Part shown: positions 17,251 to 26,201 of the stretch, piece by piece
Layout of the letters: every line of letters starts with the position of its first letter
How positions within the stretch are numbered: the stretch's first letter is position 1
Assembly: GCA_035604615.1 (NCBI GenBank)
Contig: DATNID010000074.1
Location: 1-64,000, forward strand
Reading direction: 5' to 3'
Length of the DNA stretch: 64,000 nucleotides
From: DATJLY01 sp035604615
GTDB taxonomy: Bacteria > Pseudomonadota > Alphaproteobacteria > ATCC43930 > CGMCC-115725
The notes under the pieces: generated by a model
The model's database searches: none
What the model was told of the DNA's origin: nothing
What the model saw: the letters and a program-made list of their open reading frames with translations, nothing else
Translations under genes and position numbers: made by a program

Positions 17251-18513
17251 TCAGCTCGGCCAGACCAGCTTGCAGCCGGTGTCGCCTTCCGGCGGCGAGG
17301 TCTTGTCGCCGGCGATGATGTTGTCGACCTGGAACAGATCCTCGGGGTCGTCCTTGCCGCTCGACAGCGCCTGGCCGACGAAGGACGAGGTCATGAGCTG
17401 ATGGTCGCCCTTGCGGTAGTAGCATTTGTTGGGCTGCAGCTTGATCTCGTCGCTGAGCTCATAGCCGCCCAGCGCCTCGGCGAGCTTCACGGAATCGAGC
17501 GTCTTCTCTTTGTTGGCGACGCCGGCGAGCGTGTGGACCGAGGTGTAGCCGAACCAGTGACGCGCGGTCGGCACCTTGCCGCCGTTCATCTTGCGGATGT
17601 CGGCGACGAACTTGTCGACGCCCGGCACGCCCGCCTGCTTCCAGTACCACTCGAACATCCAGATGCCGACGCGCGCCTCCGGCGGCATCGCCTCGAGCGA
17701 TTCGAGCTCCTGCTGCAGCCCGGCCACGTGGATCTGCTTCTCGATTCCGAACTGCGCGATCTGCTTCAGGCAGTTGACCATGTCGGAGCCTTGCGGCAGC
17801 ACCAGCAGCACGTCGGGATTGGCCGCGCGCGCCTTAATGAGATAGGCCGAGAAGTCGGTGGTGCCGAGCGGCGTCAGCTCGTTGCCGGTCATGGAGCCGC
17901 CGAGCGCGATGAGGTCTTTGGAAGCGGCCTCCTGCAAGGTGTGGCCGAAGGCATAGTCAGGGGTGATGAAATGCCACTTCTTGCCGTACTTGGTGAAGAG
18001 CAGGTTGGCGACCGCGTTGGCTTCCATCCTCGTCGTATTGCAGACGCGATAGACGTTCCACTTGCAGTCGATGCCGGTGATCGTGTCGGTGTGGCCGCCG
18101 GAGACGATGTGGAGCACCTTTTTTTCGTTGGTGACCTGGGCAATGGCCTGGGCGATGCCCGAATTCACGTCGCCGATGACGAACGTGACTTCGTCGCGCT
18201 CGATGAGCTTGCGCGCCTTCTGCACGCCGGTGCCGACGTCGTTCGCACTGTCCTCGACCAGGAGCTCGATCGGCCGGCCGAGGATGCCGCCCTTGGCGTT
18301 GATCTGCTCGACCGCGAGCTTGGCGCCCGTCACCTCGTTCTGCGCGACCGCGGCATAGACGCCGGTCAGGGGATCGACCATGCCGATCTTGAGCGGCGTC
18401 TCGGCGCGCGCCTGCAGGATGAACGGCGACGCCACCTGAAACGCGCCTGCGGCGGCCGCGCCCTTGATGATGGTTCGGCGATTCAACGCAAAATAGCGGC
18501 TCGACGTCATCAT
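17251..18513 (-). CDS. Liv-type ABC solute-binding protein, Tat-exported (system 1)
   Basis: A 420-residue type I periplasmic binding protein. The twin-arginine leader LNRRTIIKGAAAAGAF is followed by the mature start TPLKIGMVDPLTGVYAAVAQ, typical of LivK/AmiC-like receptors. Tat export is common for this family in alphaproteobacteria. Start at 18513 is chosen because AAGGGGGG lies just upstream; longer in-frame extensions would bury the Tat motif. It delivers ligand to the LivHMGF proteins encoded downstream. The ligand cannot be read from sequence. The 213-bp gap to the divergent gene at 18727 carries a candidate operator at 18650-18677. Confidence 0.88.
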   Translation of the reverse strand: MMTSSRYFALNRRTIIKGAAAAGAFQVASPFILQARAETPLKIGMVDPLTGVYAAVAQNEVTGAKLAVEQINAKGGILGRPIELLVEDSANDVGTGVQKARKLIERDEVTFVIGDVNSGIAQAIAQVTNEKKVLHIVSGGHTDTITGIDCKWNVYRVCNTTRMEANAVANLLFTKYGKKWHFITPDYAFGHTLQEAASKDLIALGGSMTGNELTPLGTTDFSAYLIKARAANPDVLLVLPQGSDMVNCLKQIAQFGIEKQIHVAGLQQELESLEAMPPEARVGIWMFEWYWKQAGVPGVDKFVADIRKMNGGKVPTARHWFGYTSVHTLAGVANKEKTLDSVKLAEALGGYELSDEIKLQPNKCYYRKGDHQLMTSSFVGQALSSGKDDPEDLFQVDNIIAGDKTSPPEGDTGCKLVWPS

Positions 18514-18649
18514 CGGTCCCCCCTTGGTTGGCGGCGCGATCTTGATCGGGAAGGCGGTGATGCACAAGGGCCGACAATGTCGACATTGGACCGCCACGCC
18601 GGCCCTGGCCGGCCGCGTCTTCCAGTGCTTACGTGTGGGGGCGCCCGCG

Positions 18650-18677
18650 TTTGACAAGTTGACAGCATCATGTCAAA
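18650..18677. promoter_or_regulatory. candidate operator: TTTGACA inverted repeat
   Basis: In the divergent gap between the Liv solute-binding protein and the double-cupin gene, TTTGACA (18650-18656) and TGTCAAA (18671-18677) form a perfect 7-bp inverted repeat with a 14-bp spacer. A further TTGACA half-site sits inside at 18659-18664. Symmetric TTGACA/TGTCAA sites are typical of dimeric regulators such as MarR, GntR and LacI types. A MarR gene lies 6 kb away at 24597-25112 in the same neighbourhood. Binding is inference only. Confidence 0.4.
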
Positions 18678-18726
18678 TTTTGCGGCGGCTCGCAGCACCG
18701 CCTGACTCACGGGAGGACATCGCGCC

Positions 18727-19992
18727 ATGGCACGGAAACCCCAAGTCGACACCTTCGAGATCGCGGCTTCGCGCGGCGCCTACGACGAATACCCGGTGTT
18801 CGGGCCGGGCAAGGACCCGCAGCTCCACCTCAGCCGCAACGACCGGCCGCAGCCCTTCCACCTGATCTGCGAGCAGGATAGCATCCTGGTCCAGCTCTCG
18901 GGGAACGGCCGGGTGGAGTTTCGCGATGCCTCGGTGCGCTTTTTCGACATGACCCAAGGCGACTTCGTTTACATTCCCGGCGGCGTGCCGCACCACTACA
19001 GCCCGACGGAAGAGTCGGTCCAATACCGCTTCAAGGCCGAGAAGGCGGGCCTCGAGGGGGTCGCCTGGTACTGCCCCGCTTGCGGCGCCGAGCTTCACCG
19101 CGATGTCTGGGACACCGCGCGCGAGTTGCCTCAGGAAGCCTATCTGCGCGCGAGCGCTGCGTTCAATCGCGACGAAGCGCTGCGGCGCTGCAAGTCGTGC
19201 GGCACGGTCCATCCGCCGGTCGACACGTCGAGCGCGAAATGGGCCGAAATCGCGGATGAGCTGCGCGCCGAGCTGGGCCGCGCGCCCGGCGAGCCGACCA
19301 ACGAGAAACTTACCATCGCGCCGCACCCGACCAAGCATCCGCTGAAGCAGAACGTCTATTGGATGGCGCGGATCGTGAACAGCCAGCTGACGCCGATGTT
19401 CCCCTATCTCGAGCCCGGATCGATCGTCCCCTGCATCTCGCTGCATCGCGGCGGCGAGGCCAGCATCGCCGGGCATTTCGTGCATTTCAATTCTATCGAC
19501 GAGGTGGTGCTGAGCCTCGGCGCGGTCAACAGCTACATCAAGCCCGGCTTTGCGCGCGTCGGCACGCGCTCGCACGGCGTCGGCTCGTTCAACGCCAAGC
19601 CCGATCCCGAGGACACCGCCGCGGTCAATGTCATCACCCAACGCCATCCGCGCGGCGAGGAGCAGCGCGAGGCGGTCACCTTCGTGTGCCATTCCTGCAA
19701 GCGCGAGCTGCACAAGCGCGAGTTCAACGGCAACCCGGCGCCATCGCGCGAGTCTGACCTGTTCACGCCGGAGCTTCCGACCATCGCCACCATCGTCGAG
19801 TCCTGCCTCAGCGCCCAGGCCTACAACGCCATGGGCCCGGACATCGTCTGCCCCTCGTGCGGCGCGCATAACGCGCCGTTCCCGCTCCATCGCTGGGGCT
19901 GGGACGAGTATCTGGCGCGGACGCGGGCGACGCTCTCCGCGATGCGCTCGATGGCGCGAGCCGCAGGAACCTCGGCCCGACGCGCCGAATGA
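18727..19992 (+). CDS. double HAO-like cupin/zinc-ribbon protein
   Basis: A 421-residue protein. Residues about 25-165 resemble bacterial 3-hydroxyanthranilate 3,4-dioxygenase: a cupin (QPFHLICEQDSILVQLSG, then GDFVYIPGGVPHHY) followed by a rubredoxin-like metal site, Cys116-Cys119 and Cys155-Cys158. The second half (about 205-380) repeats the architecture loosely, with a possible degenerate cupin (GHFVHFNSIDEVVLSLGA) and a second site, Cys321-Cys324 and Cys375-Cys378. The usual HAO is about 170-190 residues, so this looks like an internal duplication or fusion. Dioxygenase activity is plausible but unproven. GGGAGG precedes the ATG. Its stop overlaps the CocE-like hydrolase start (ATGA). Confidence 0.7.
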   Translation: MARKPQVDTFEIAASRGAYDEYPVFGPGKDPQLHLSRNDRPQPFHLICEQDSILVQLSGNGRVEFRDASVRFFDMTQGDFVYIPGGVPHHYSPTEESVQYRFKAEKAGLEGVAWYCPACGAELHRDVWDTARELPQEAYLRASAAFNRDEALRRCKSCGTVHPPVDTSSAKWAEIADELRAELGRAPGEPTNEKLTIAPHPTKHPLKQNVYWMARIVNSQLTPMFPYLEPGSIVPCISLHRGGEASIAGHFVHFNSIDEVVLSLGAVNSYIKPGFARVGTRSHGVGSFNAKPDPEDTAAVNVITQRHPRGEEQREAVTFVCHSCKRELHKREFNGNPAPSRESDLFTPELPTIATIVESCLSAQAYNAMGPDIVCPSCGAHNAPFPLHRWGWDEYLARTRATLSAMRSMARAAGTSARRAE

Positions 19993-21587
19993 TCGGCCGG
20001 GCGGCGCCCAAGGACCTGCTGTTCGAGCGGGACGTGCCCGTGCGGATGCGCGACGGCGCGCATCTCATGGCCAACGTCTTCCGCGCGCCAGGTGCCGCGC
20101 GCACGCCCGCCTTGATGTCGGTCACGCCCTACGGCAAGGACAAGCTGCCGGACCGGATCGGCATGACCATCATGCGCCTCGCGGGCGTGCGGTTCGGGCG
20201 GATCGAGACGTCGCGCTACACGGGGTTCGAGGCGCCGGACCCGGTTTACTGGGTGCGCAACGGCTATGCCGTGGTGCAGGCCGACGTGCGCGGCATGCAC
20301 AAATCCGAAGGCAATGCCGGCGTCCTCACCGATCAGGACGCCGAGGATTATTACGACCTGATCGAATGGGCGGCGGCGCAGGAGTGGTGCGACGGCGGGG
20401 TGGCGCTGAGCGGCGTCTCCTATCTCGCCATGTCGCAATGGCGGGTCGCGGCGCTCAAGCCGCCGCATTTGAAGGCGATCATCCCGTGGGAAGGCGTGAG
20501 CGACCTTTATCGCGAGTTCGCCTTCCACGGCGGCATTCCCGAGACCGGGTTCATTCCGATCTGGTGGAAGAACCGCATGGTGCGCGGGCGCAACCGGCGC
20601 TTTCCCTTCGCCGACGACTTCCTCGAGAACGTCGCTCGACATCCGCTCGACGACGAATACTGGGCCGGCAACCGGGCAGCGCTCGAGCGGATCGAGGTGC
20701 CGGCGCTCGTCTGCGCGAGCTGGTCGGACCAGGGCCTTCACACGCGCGGCTCGATCGAGGGGTTCAGCCGAATCGCCTCGCCGCAGAAATGGCTCTACAC
20801 CCACGGCCGCAGAAAGTGGGAAGCCTATTACAGCGAGGACGGCCAGACGACGCAGAAGCGGTTCCTCGATCACTTCCTCAAGGGCGCCGACAACGGCTGG
20901 CCCGCGACGCCGCGGGTGCGCCTCGAAGTGCGCAGCGCCTTCGGCCGGCACAGTGTCCGTTCGGAAGACCATTGGCCGCCGGCCTCGACCCGGCTCGTGA
21001 AGCTATTCCTCGAATGCCGGACGGGCAGGCTCCAATCCAGCGAAGCCTCGGCCGAAGGCAGCGTCTCCTACGATGCCGCCTCGGGCCGGGCCGTATTCGC
21101 GTTCCCGTTCGAGCGCGACACCGAGCTTACCGGCGAGATGGCGCTGCGCCTGTGGGTGAGCACGTCCGAGGGCGACGATCTCGATCTCTTCGTCGTCCTG
21201 CGCAAGTTCGACGCGGCCGGGCGCGAGGTGTTCTTCCCCGGCTATAACGGGTTCGCGCGCGACGCCGTCGCCAAGGGCTGGCTGCGCGTGTCGCACCGGG
21301 CGCTCGATCCGGCAAAGAGCCGCCCGTCGCGCCCCTGGCACACGCATGCGCGGCTCGACACGCTACGCCCCGGCGAGATCGTTCCCATCGACATCGAGAT
21401 CCTGCCGTCGAGCACGCTGTTCGAGGCCGGAACGCGGCTCGAGCTTTCGGTGCAGGGAAGGGACGGCGCGAAATACCCGGTCTTCAAGCACAGGGCATCG
21501 GCGAACCGCGGCGCCCACACGCTCCATTGCGGCGGCCGCTTCGATTCCCATCTCCTGGTGCCCATCGCGAGCGGGGGCAGCGCATAA
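19989..21587 (+). CDS. CocE/NonD family serine hydrolase (X-Pro dipeptidyl-peptidase S15 fold)
   Basis: A 532-residue alpha/beta hydrolase. The nucleophile elbow is GVSYLAM with Ser144. The preceding YYDLIEWAAAQEWCDGGV and the N-terminal RMRDGAHLMANVFRAP are characteristic of CocE/NonD acylases. The C-terminal part from about residue 320 is the jelly-roll PepX_C-like domain. The family hydrolyses esters or amides, such as cocaine and glutaryl-amides. There is no signal peptide, so it is cytoplasmic. It is translationally coupled to the double-cupin gene and lies 33 bp before the TRAP transporter, suggesting uptake followed by ester or amide cleavage. Confidence 0.85.
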   Translation: MIGRAAPKDLLFERDVPVRMRDGAHLMANVFRAPGAARTPALMSVTPYGKDKLPDRIGMTIMRLAGVRFGRIETSRYTGFEAPDPVYWVRNGYAVVQADVRGMHKSEGNAGVLTDQDAEDYYDLIEWAAAQEWCDGGVALSGVSYLAMSQWRVAALKPPHLKAIIPWEGVSDLYREFAFHGGIPETGFIPIWWKNRMVRGRNRRFPFADDFLENVARHPLDDEYWAGNRAALERIEVPALVCASWSDQGLHTRGSIEGFSRIASPQKWLYTHGRRKWEAYYSEDGQTTQKRFLDHFLKGADNGWPATPRVRLEVRSAFGRHSVRSEDHWPPASTRLVKLFLECRTGRLQSSEASAEGSVSYDAASGRAVFAFPFERDTELTGEMALRLWVSTSEGDDLDLFVVLRKFDAAGREVFFPGYNGFARDAVAKGWLRVSHRALDPAKSRPSRPWHTHARLDTLRPGEIVPIDIEILPSSTLFEAGTRLELSVQGRDGAKYPVFKHRASANRGAHTLHCGGRFDSHLLVPIASGGSA

Positions 21588-21620
21588 CGGCCAAAGGCCA
21601 TGAACAGGGAGAACGGGACC

Positions 21621-22676
21621 ATGCAGCGTCTGACGCATTCCGATCGCATCAAGGGGTTTCGACTCTTCGCCCTCGCTGCGGTGATGGCCGCGTGCGCGGT
21701 TGCGGGCAATGCTGCGGCGGACCCCATCCCATTGAAGCTCGCGACCTTCGGACCGCCGCAATCCTTCTTCTATGTCGAGGTCATCATTCCGTGGATGGAG
21801 GCGGTCAATCGCGACGCGGGCGGCGCGGTCGAGATCAAGTATTACGGCGGCAGCGTCATCGGCAACGCGGGCAACATGTACGATGCCGTCCTCAGCGGCG
21901 CCGCCGACATCGGCTGGGCGCTCCAGGGCGTGACCGCCAGCAAGTTCGTCAAGTCCAGCATCGTCGAGCTGCCGTTCGGCTATACGACCGGCGAGTCCGG
22001 CGCGGTGGCGTTCTGGCGGCTCTATCAAAAGGGCCTGATCGCCAGCGACTATGATGCGGTCAAGCTGTTCGGCGTGACGGCGTGGCCCGCCGCCGCCGTG
22101 CAGACGCGGTCGCGGGCGGTCGCGAAGCTCGAGGACCTGAAGGGGATGAAGCTGCGCGTTTCGGGCAAGCTCCAGGCCGACACGGTCCTGGCGCTGGGCG
22201 CGACGCCGGTGAACATCCCGGTCGACGAGATCTATCAGTCGATCGAGCGCGGCGTGATCGACGGCGCGTGGGCGTCGCTCACCGGCACGCGCGAGTTCCG
22301 GCTGTTCGAGATCTGCAAGTACTTCCTCGACATCCCGCTCAACGGCGCCGGCGCGATGCTGATCATGAAGCGCGAGACTTTCGACAAGCTGCCGCAGGCC
22401 GCGCGCGACGCCTTCGAGAAGAATTCGGGCGAGGCGTTGTCGCGCGCGCTGGGCAAGTCCAATGACGGCGAGGTCGGCCGCGTGAAGACCCTGCTCGCGG
22501 GGCTTGCCAAGGACGGCAAGGTCGAGCCCCTTCACGCGCTCGTGCCGGACGAATTGGCGCGCTGGCAGAAGGCGGCCGAGCCCGTCGCCGCCGCGTGGGC
22601 GCAACGCGTGCCGAACGGTCCCGCCATTCTCGACGGGTTCCGCGCCGAGGTCGCCGCCGCACGGAACGGCGGCTGA
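21621..22676 (+). CDS. dctP: TRAP transporter solute-binding protein (DctP family)
   Basis: The 351-residue precursor has a signal peptide ending near AGNAAADP. The DctP domain has VIIPWMEAVNRDAGGAVEIKYYGG at its start and a conserved central stretch LEDLKGMKLRVSG. In that stretch the Arg normally salt-bridges the substrate carboxylate. It captures organic acids in the periplasm. Start at 21621 has AGGGAG nine bases upstream; an in-frame ATG at 21600 is possible. Its stop overlaps the permease start (TGATG). Confidence 0.88.
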   Translation: MQRLTHSDRIKGFRLFALAAVMAACAVAGNAAADPIPLKLATFGPPQSFFYVEVIIPWMEAVNRDAGGAVEIKYYGGSVIGNAGNMYDAVLSGAADIGWALQGVTASKFVKSSIVELPFGYTTGESGAVAFWRLYQKGLIASDYDAVKLFGVTAWPAAAVQTRSRAVAKLEDLKGMKLRVSGKLQADTVLALGATPVNIPVDEIYQSIERGVIDGAWASLTGTREFRLFEICKYFLDIPLNGAGAMLIMKRETFDKLPQAARDAFEKNSGEALSRALGKSNDGEVGRVKTLLAGLAKDGKVEPLHALVPDELARWQKAAEPVAAAWAQRVPNGPAILDGFRAEVAAARNGG

Positions 22677-24604
22677 TGGCGGCGGCCGCGCCGCGACCGC
22701 AGGCGTGGCCCGCGCGACTGGAGGGCTACTGCGCCGCCTTGGCGCGGCGCGTCGCTGTCGTCGGCGTCGCCGGCATGCTGGTCCTGTCGCTGCTGACCAT
22801 CGCCGATATCTGCCTGCGCTATTTCCTGACCGAGCCGATCCTCGGCCTCGACGAGGCGACGCAGCTCATCATGGCGGTGGTGATCAGCGCGAGCTTCCCC
22901 ATCGGCATCGCCACGCGCAACCACATCACCATCGACTTCCTGCGCAACGCTCTGGGACGCCGCACCAAGTCCGTGGTGGAGGCGATCGGCGGCGCCATGG
23001 TCCTGGCGCTGATGATCCTGCTGGCGTGGCGCTTCGGCCAATACGCGTCGCGCCTCATGGAGCGGCAGGAGGCGACGTTGATCGCCAACCTGCCGGTGGC
23101 GCCGTTCTGGTGGATGGTGACCGGCTTCCTGACGCTCGGCGCGGCGATGCAAGCGGTTGTTCTGTTGAACCAGCTCATCGAGGCGCTGCGGCCGGATCGC
23201 GACGTGCGGCCGGGCGCGGCGTCGGGTACGCGGCTGGTGATCGCGTGCCTGGCGGCGACCGTGCTCCTCTATGCCGCGATGATCGAATGGGGCGTGGCGC
23301 TGGGACCGGTGACGCTCGCCGCGGTGGCGTTCACGGCGCTGTGGCTCCCGGTCCTGATCATGGTGCCGGTCAGCGTAGCGATGGCGGCGTGCGGCCTCGT
23401 CGGCGGCAGCGTGCTGACCAATTTCGACGCCGCCGCCAACACGCTGGTGATTCATTCGGCGGCCTTCCTCAGCAACCTCAACCTCGTGGTCCTGCCGCTG
23501 TTCCTGATGAAGGGCAGCTTCGCCACCGCCGCCGGGCTTTCCAACGACGCCTACCGGCTCGCCCACGCGCTGCTCGGGCATCGCCGCGGCGGGCTGGCGA
23601 TGGCGACGATCGGAAGCTGCGCCGGCTTCGGCGCGGTCTCCGGTTCCTCGCTCGCCACCGCCGCCACGATCGGCAGCGTCGCGCTCCCCGAGATGCGCAA
23701 GCGCGGCTATTCGGTCGAGCTCGCCACCGGCTGCGTCGCCGCGGGTGGGACGCTGGGCTCGCTCATTCCGCCGTCGGGCATCATGGTGATCTACGCCATC
23801 CTGACGGAATCCTCGATCGGCAAGATCTTCATCGCCGCGATCGTGCCGGCAGTTCTCGCGACATGCCTTTATCTCATCACCATCGCGATCTATGTCCATT
23901 TCAAGCCGAGCGCGGCCGGACCGGTGGACCGCACCGGGCGGCGCGACGTGCTCGCCGCCCTGATCAACAGCTGGGGCGTGGTGGTGCTGTTCGGCTCGGT
24001 CATCGGCGGGATCTATCTCGGCGTCTTCACCGCCACCGAGGCGGGCGCCGTGGGCGCGGGCGGCGCATTCCTGTTCGCGCTCGCCCGCGGCCGCCTCAGC
24101 GGGGCCTCGTTCTGGCGCGTGATGGGCGAGGTCGCGATGAACACTGCGATGATCTACATGCTGTTGTTCGGCGCGGTGATCTTCTCGTTCTTCATTGGCG
24201 TGTCGCAGCTGCCGCAGACGCTGGTGGCGGCGATCCAGGCGGCGCATCTGCCGCCCTTCGCGGTGATCGTGCTGCTGCTCGTGGTCTATCTTTTGCTCGG
24301 CTTCGTGATGGACCCGATCACGACCTTGTTCGTCACCGTGCCGGTGGTGGCGCCGCTGATCGCGAGCCTCGGCTACGACCCGGTGTGGTGGGGGATCGTC
24401 ACCATTGTCGTGATCGAGCTGGGCCTCATCCACCCGCCCTTCGGGCTCAATGCCTTCATCATCAAGGGCGTGGCAGGCCCCGACGTGGCGCTCGGCACGA
24501 TCTTCCGCGGCATCGTGCCGTTCCTGGTGTCGGACTTCGTGAAGCTGGCCCTGCTGGTGCTGTTCCCGTTCCTGACGCTGTGGCTGCCCAGCACGATCAG
24601 GTGA
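22676..24604 (+). CDS. TRAP transporter fused permease, DctQ-DctM
   Basis: A 642-residue membrane protein. The first roughly 180 residues form a DctQ-like four-helix small subunit (IADICLRYFLTEPILGLDEATQL, with EATQ preceding the third helix). The rest is a DctM large subunit of about 12 helices. It has the conserved TRAP segment CAGFGAVSGSSLATAATIGSVALPEM and the later GSLIPPSGIMVIYAI. It imports acids using a sodium or proton gradient and the DctP receptor encoded just upstream. Start at 22676 is set by the TGATG overlap. Q and M are usually separate genes, so this is a natural fusion. It converges with the MarR gene, overlapping by 8 bp. Confidence 0.88.
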   Translation: MAAAAPRPQAWPARLEGYCAALARRVAVVGVAGMLVLSLLTIADICLRYFLTEPILGLDEATQLIMAVVISASFPIGIATRNHITIDFLRNALGRRTKSVVEAIGGAMVLALMILLAWRFGQYASRLMERQEATLIANLPVAPFWWMVTGFLTLGAAMQAVVLLNQLIEALRPDRDVRPGAASGTRLVIACLAATVLLYAAMIEWGVALGPVTLAAVAFTALWLPVLIMVPVSVAMAACGLVGGSVLTNFDAAANTLVIHSAAFLSNLNLVVLPLFLMKGSFATAAGLSNDAYRLAHALLGHRRGGLAMATIGSCAGFGAVSGSSLATAATIGSVALPEMRKRGYSVELATGCVAAGGTLGSLIPPSGIMVIYAILTESSIGKIFIAAIVPAVLATCLYLITIAIYVHFKPSAAGPVDRTGRRDVLAALINSWGVVVLFGSVIGGIYLGVFTATEAGAVGAGGAFLFALARGRLSGASFWRVMGEVAMNTAMIYMLLFGAVIFSFFIGVSQLPQTLVAAIQAAHLPPFAVIVLLLVVYLLLGFVMDPITTLFVTVPVVAPLIASLGYDPVWWGIVTIVVIELGLIHPPFGLNAFIIKGVAGPDVALGTIFRGIVPFLVSDFVKLALLVLFPFLTLWLPSTIR

Positions 24605-25112
24605 GATCGAGGCTCGGCACGCGCCAATCCGGAGCGGTCGCGAAGCGGTCGCCGAGGCGCTGGCGCAGCTTGCGCATGATCAGCACCGCCGCCTGCAGCT
24701 CGCCCGCATCCATGCCCTTGGCGATGTCGTTGGCCCATTCGACCTGGAGGAGGCCGACCTTGTGGACCGAGGCGTGCCCCTTGGCGGTCAGCGCCACCAG
24801 CTTTGCCCGGCGGTGACGGGGGTTTTCGACCAAACTCGCCAGCCCCTCCGCGACCAGGAGATTGACGGTGCGCTGCACGCTTTGCCGCTGCATCCCCATG
24901 TTGCGCGCGATGGTGGCGACGGTGAGCGGCGCTTGCGGCTTGCGCAAGGTGCCGAGAACCTGCCAGCGCGCCGAGGTCAGCCCGATGTCGCGCGTGAGCC
25001 TGTCCCCGGCTAGGACCAGCCGCCCGTTGAGGCGAAACGTCTCCAGCACCAGCTCGGTGAACGCCGCCCCCGCCTTGCTGTGTCCCGTCCGTGCGCCGCG
25101 CGATCTCGCCAT
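24597..25112 (-). CDS. MarR-family transcriptional regulator
   Basis: A 171-residue winged-helix protein. The DNA-binding core is LTSARWQVLGTLRKPQ, then TVATIARNMGMQRQSVQRTVNLLVAEGLASLVENPRHRRAK, with the wing HRRAK and the following LTAKG typical of MarR. Start could be 25112 (MARSRG) or 25121 (MDCMARS). MarR proteins usually repress nearby catabolic or efflux genes and release on binding small aromatic acids. Its convergence on the TRAP operon suggests local control, and the operator-like repeat at 18650-18677 is one candidate target. That link is inference. Confidence 0.85.
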   Translation of the reverse strand: MARSRGARTGHSKAGAAFTELVLETFRLNGRLVLAGDRLTRDIGLTSARWQVLGTLRKPQAPLTVATIARNMGMQRQSVQRTVNLLVAEGLASLVENPRHRRAKLVALTAKGHASVHKVGLLQVEWANDIAKGMDAGELQAAVLIMRKLRQRLGDRFATAPDWRVPSLDLT

Positions 25113-25135
25113 GCAATCCATCCGATCGCCGCTTC

Positions 25136-26200
25136 TCACACGCCCTGGAACACGTCCCACCAGTCCTCGAGCATGGCGGGGTGGCCGTGGCGGATCTGCA
25201 CCGCGATATGGTGGAAGCCGGCGTTGCGGATGGCGCGCAAGCGTTCCTGCAATTCCCGCCTGGTGCCGGTCCACGAAAAGGTCTTGATCAACTCGGCATC
25301 GCAGATGTCGCGCTCTTCGGGCTTCAGGAACATCAGGTGCCCGCGATGATTGCTGAGGTAGCGCGCGTCGGCCGGCTCCATCCGCTCGTAGAGCTTGCGG
25401 TAGCGTTCGAGCGCGGCGGCGAGCGGCGGCGGCATGGGGCCGGGCGCGCGGTCCTGCATGTCCTGCTCCACCAGGTCATGCACCAGCATGATGGCGGTGG
25501 GACCGGCCTGGTCCTTTACGCGATCGGTATCGTAAGCCTCGCCCTCCTTCAGCACGCAGCCGCCGATCTCGCCATAGACATGCAGATCCTTGAGGTCACG
25601 CCCGGCCGCCTGCCATTTCTTCTTCATGTCGGCCATGGCATCGATCGCCGACATCGCGCGGCCCAGCGGACAAATCCAGCCGGCGCCGAGCTCGGCCACA
25701 AGAGCGCGCGACTTCGGCCCCGTCGCGGAGACGTAGAGCGGAATCCGGTCCTTGATGTTGATGGCGCCGATCTCGGGATTGAGGAAGCGGATCTTGCGGC
25801 GCTTGCCCTCGAAGTCCCATTCCAAGGTCTCGCCGGCCAGCAGGCCCTGGACCAGCCGGATGTATTCCTTCATGTCGGCTTGCTTGACGCGCTTCAAGCC
25901 CATGGTGCGGCGACCGGTGAATCCGGTCGAGATGCCGAACTCGATGCGGCCCGGCGCGAGCTGGTTCAACGACGCAAGCGCGCTCGCCGCCACCGGCGCG
26001 ATCCGGTTCGACGGGATCAGCACGCCGGTCATCAGCTTGATCGTCTTGGTGACCATGGCGGCGGCGCCCATCGCCACGAACGGGTCGGCATTGAGGAGCT
26101 GGGTGTCGAAGAACGAGGCGCTGGCATAGCCCAACTCCTCAGCGCGCTTCACATGCTTCCAGCTTTCCGCGTGGGTGGCGAGCGCGATGCCGTAATCCAT
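25136..26200 (-). CDS. LLM-class (luciferase-like) flavin-dependent oxidoreductase
   Basis: A 354-residue TIM-barrel enzyme of the bacterial luciferase superfamily. Recognisable segments are AEELGYASASFFDTQ, then KLMTGVLIPSNRIAPVAASALASLNQLAPGRIEFGISTG. The second is the conserved flavin-site block also found in F420- and FMN-dependent members. GGGAGGG precedes the ATG at 26200. It lies one base after the stop of the alpha/beta hydrolase gene, and both run leftward, so they form a pair. Whether it uses reduced FMN or F420, and on what substrate, cannot be told. Confidence 0.83.
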   Translation of the reverse strand: MDYGIALATHAESWKHVKRAEELGYASASFFDTQLLNADPFVAMGAAAMVTKTIKLMTGVLIPSNRIAPVAASALASLNQLAPGRIEFGISTGFTGRRTMGLKRVKQADMKEYIRLVQGLLAGETLEWDFEGKRRKIRFLNPEIGAINIKDRIPLYVSATGPKSRALVAELGAGWICPLGRAMSAIDAMADMKKKWQAAGRDLKDLHVYGEIGGCVLKEGEAYDTDRVKDQAGPTAIMLVHDLVEQDMQDRAPGPMPPPLAAALERYRKLYERMEPADARYLSNHRGHLMFLKPEERDICDAELIKTFSWTGTRRELQERLRAIRNAGFHHIAVQIRHGHPAMLEDWWDVFQGV

Positions 26201-26201
26201 G

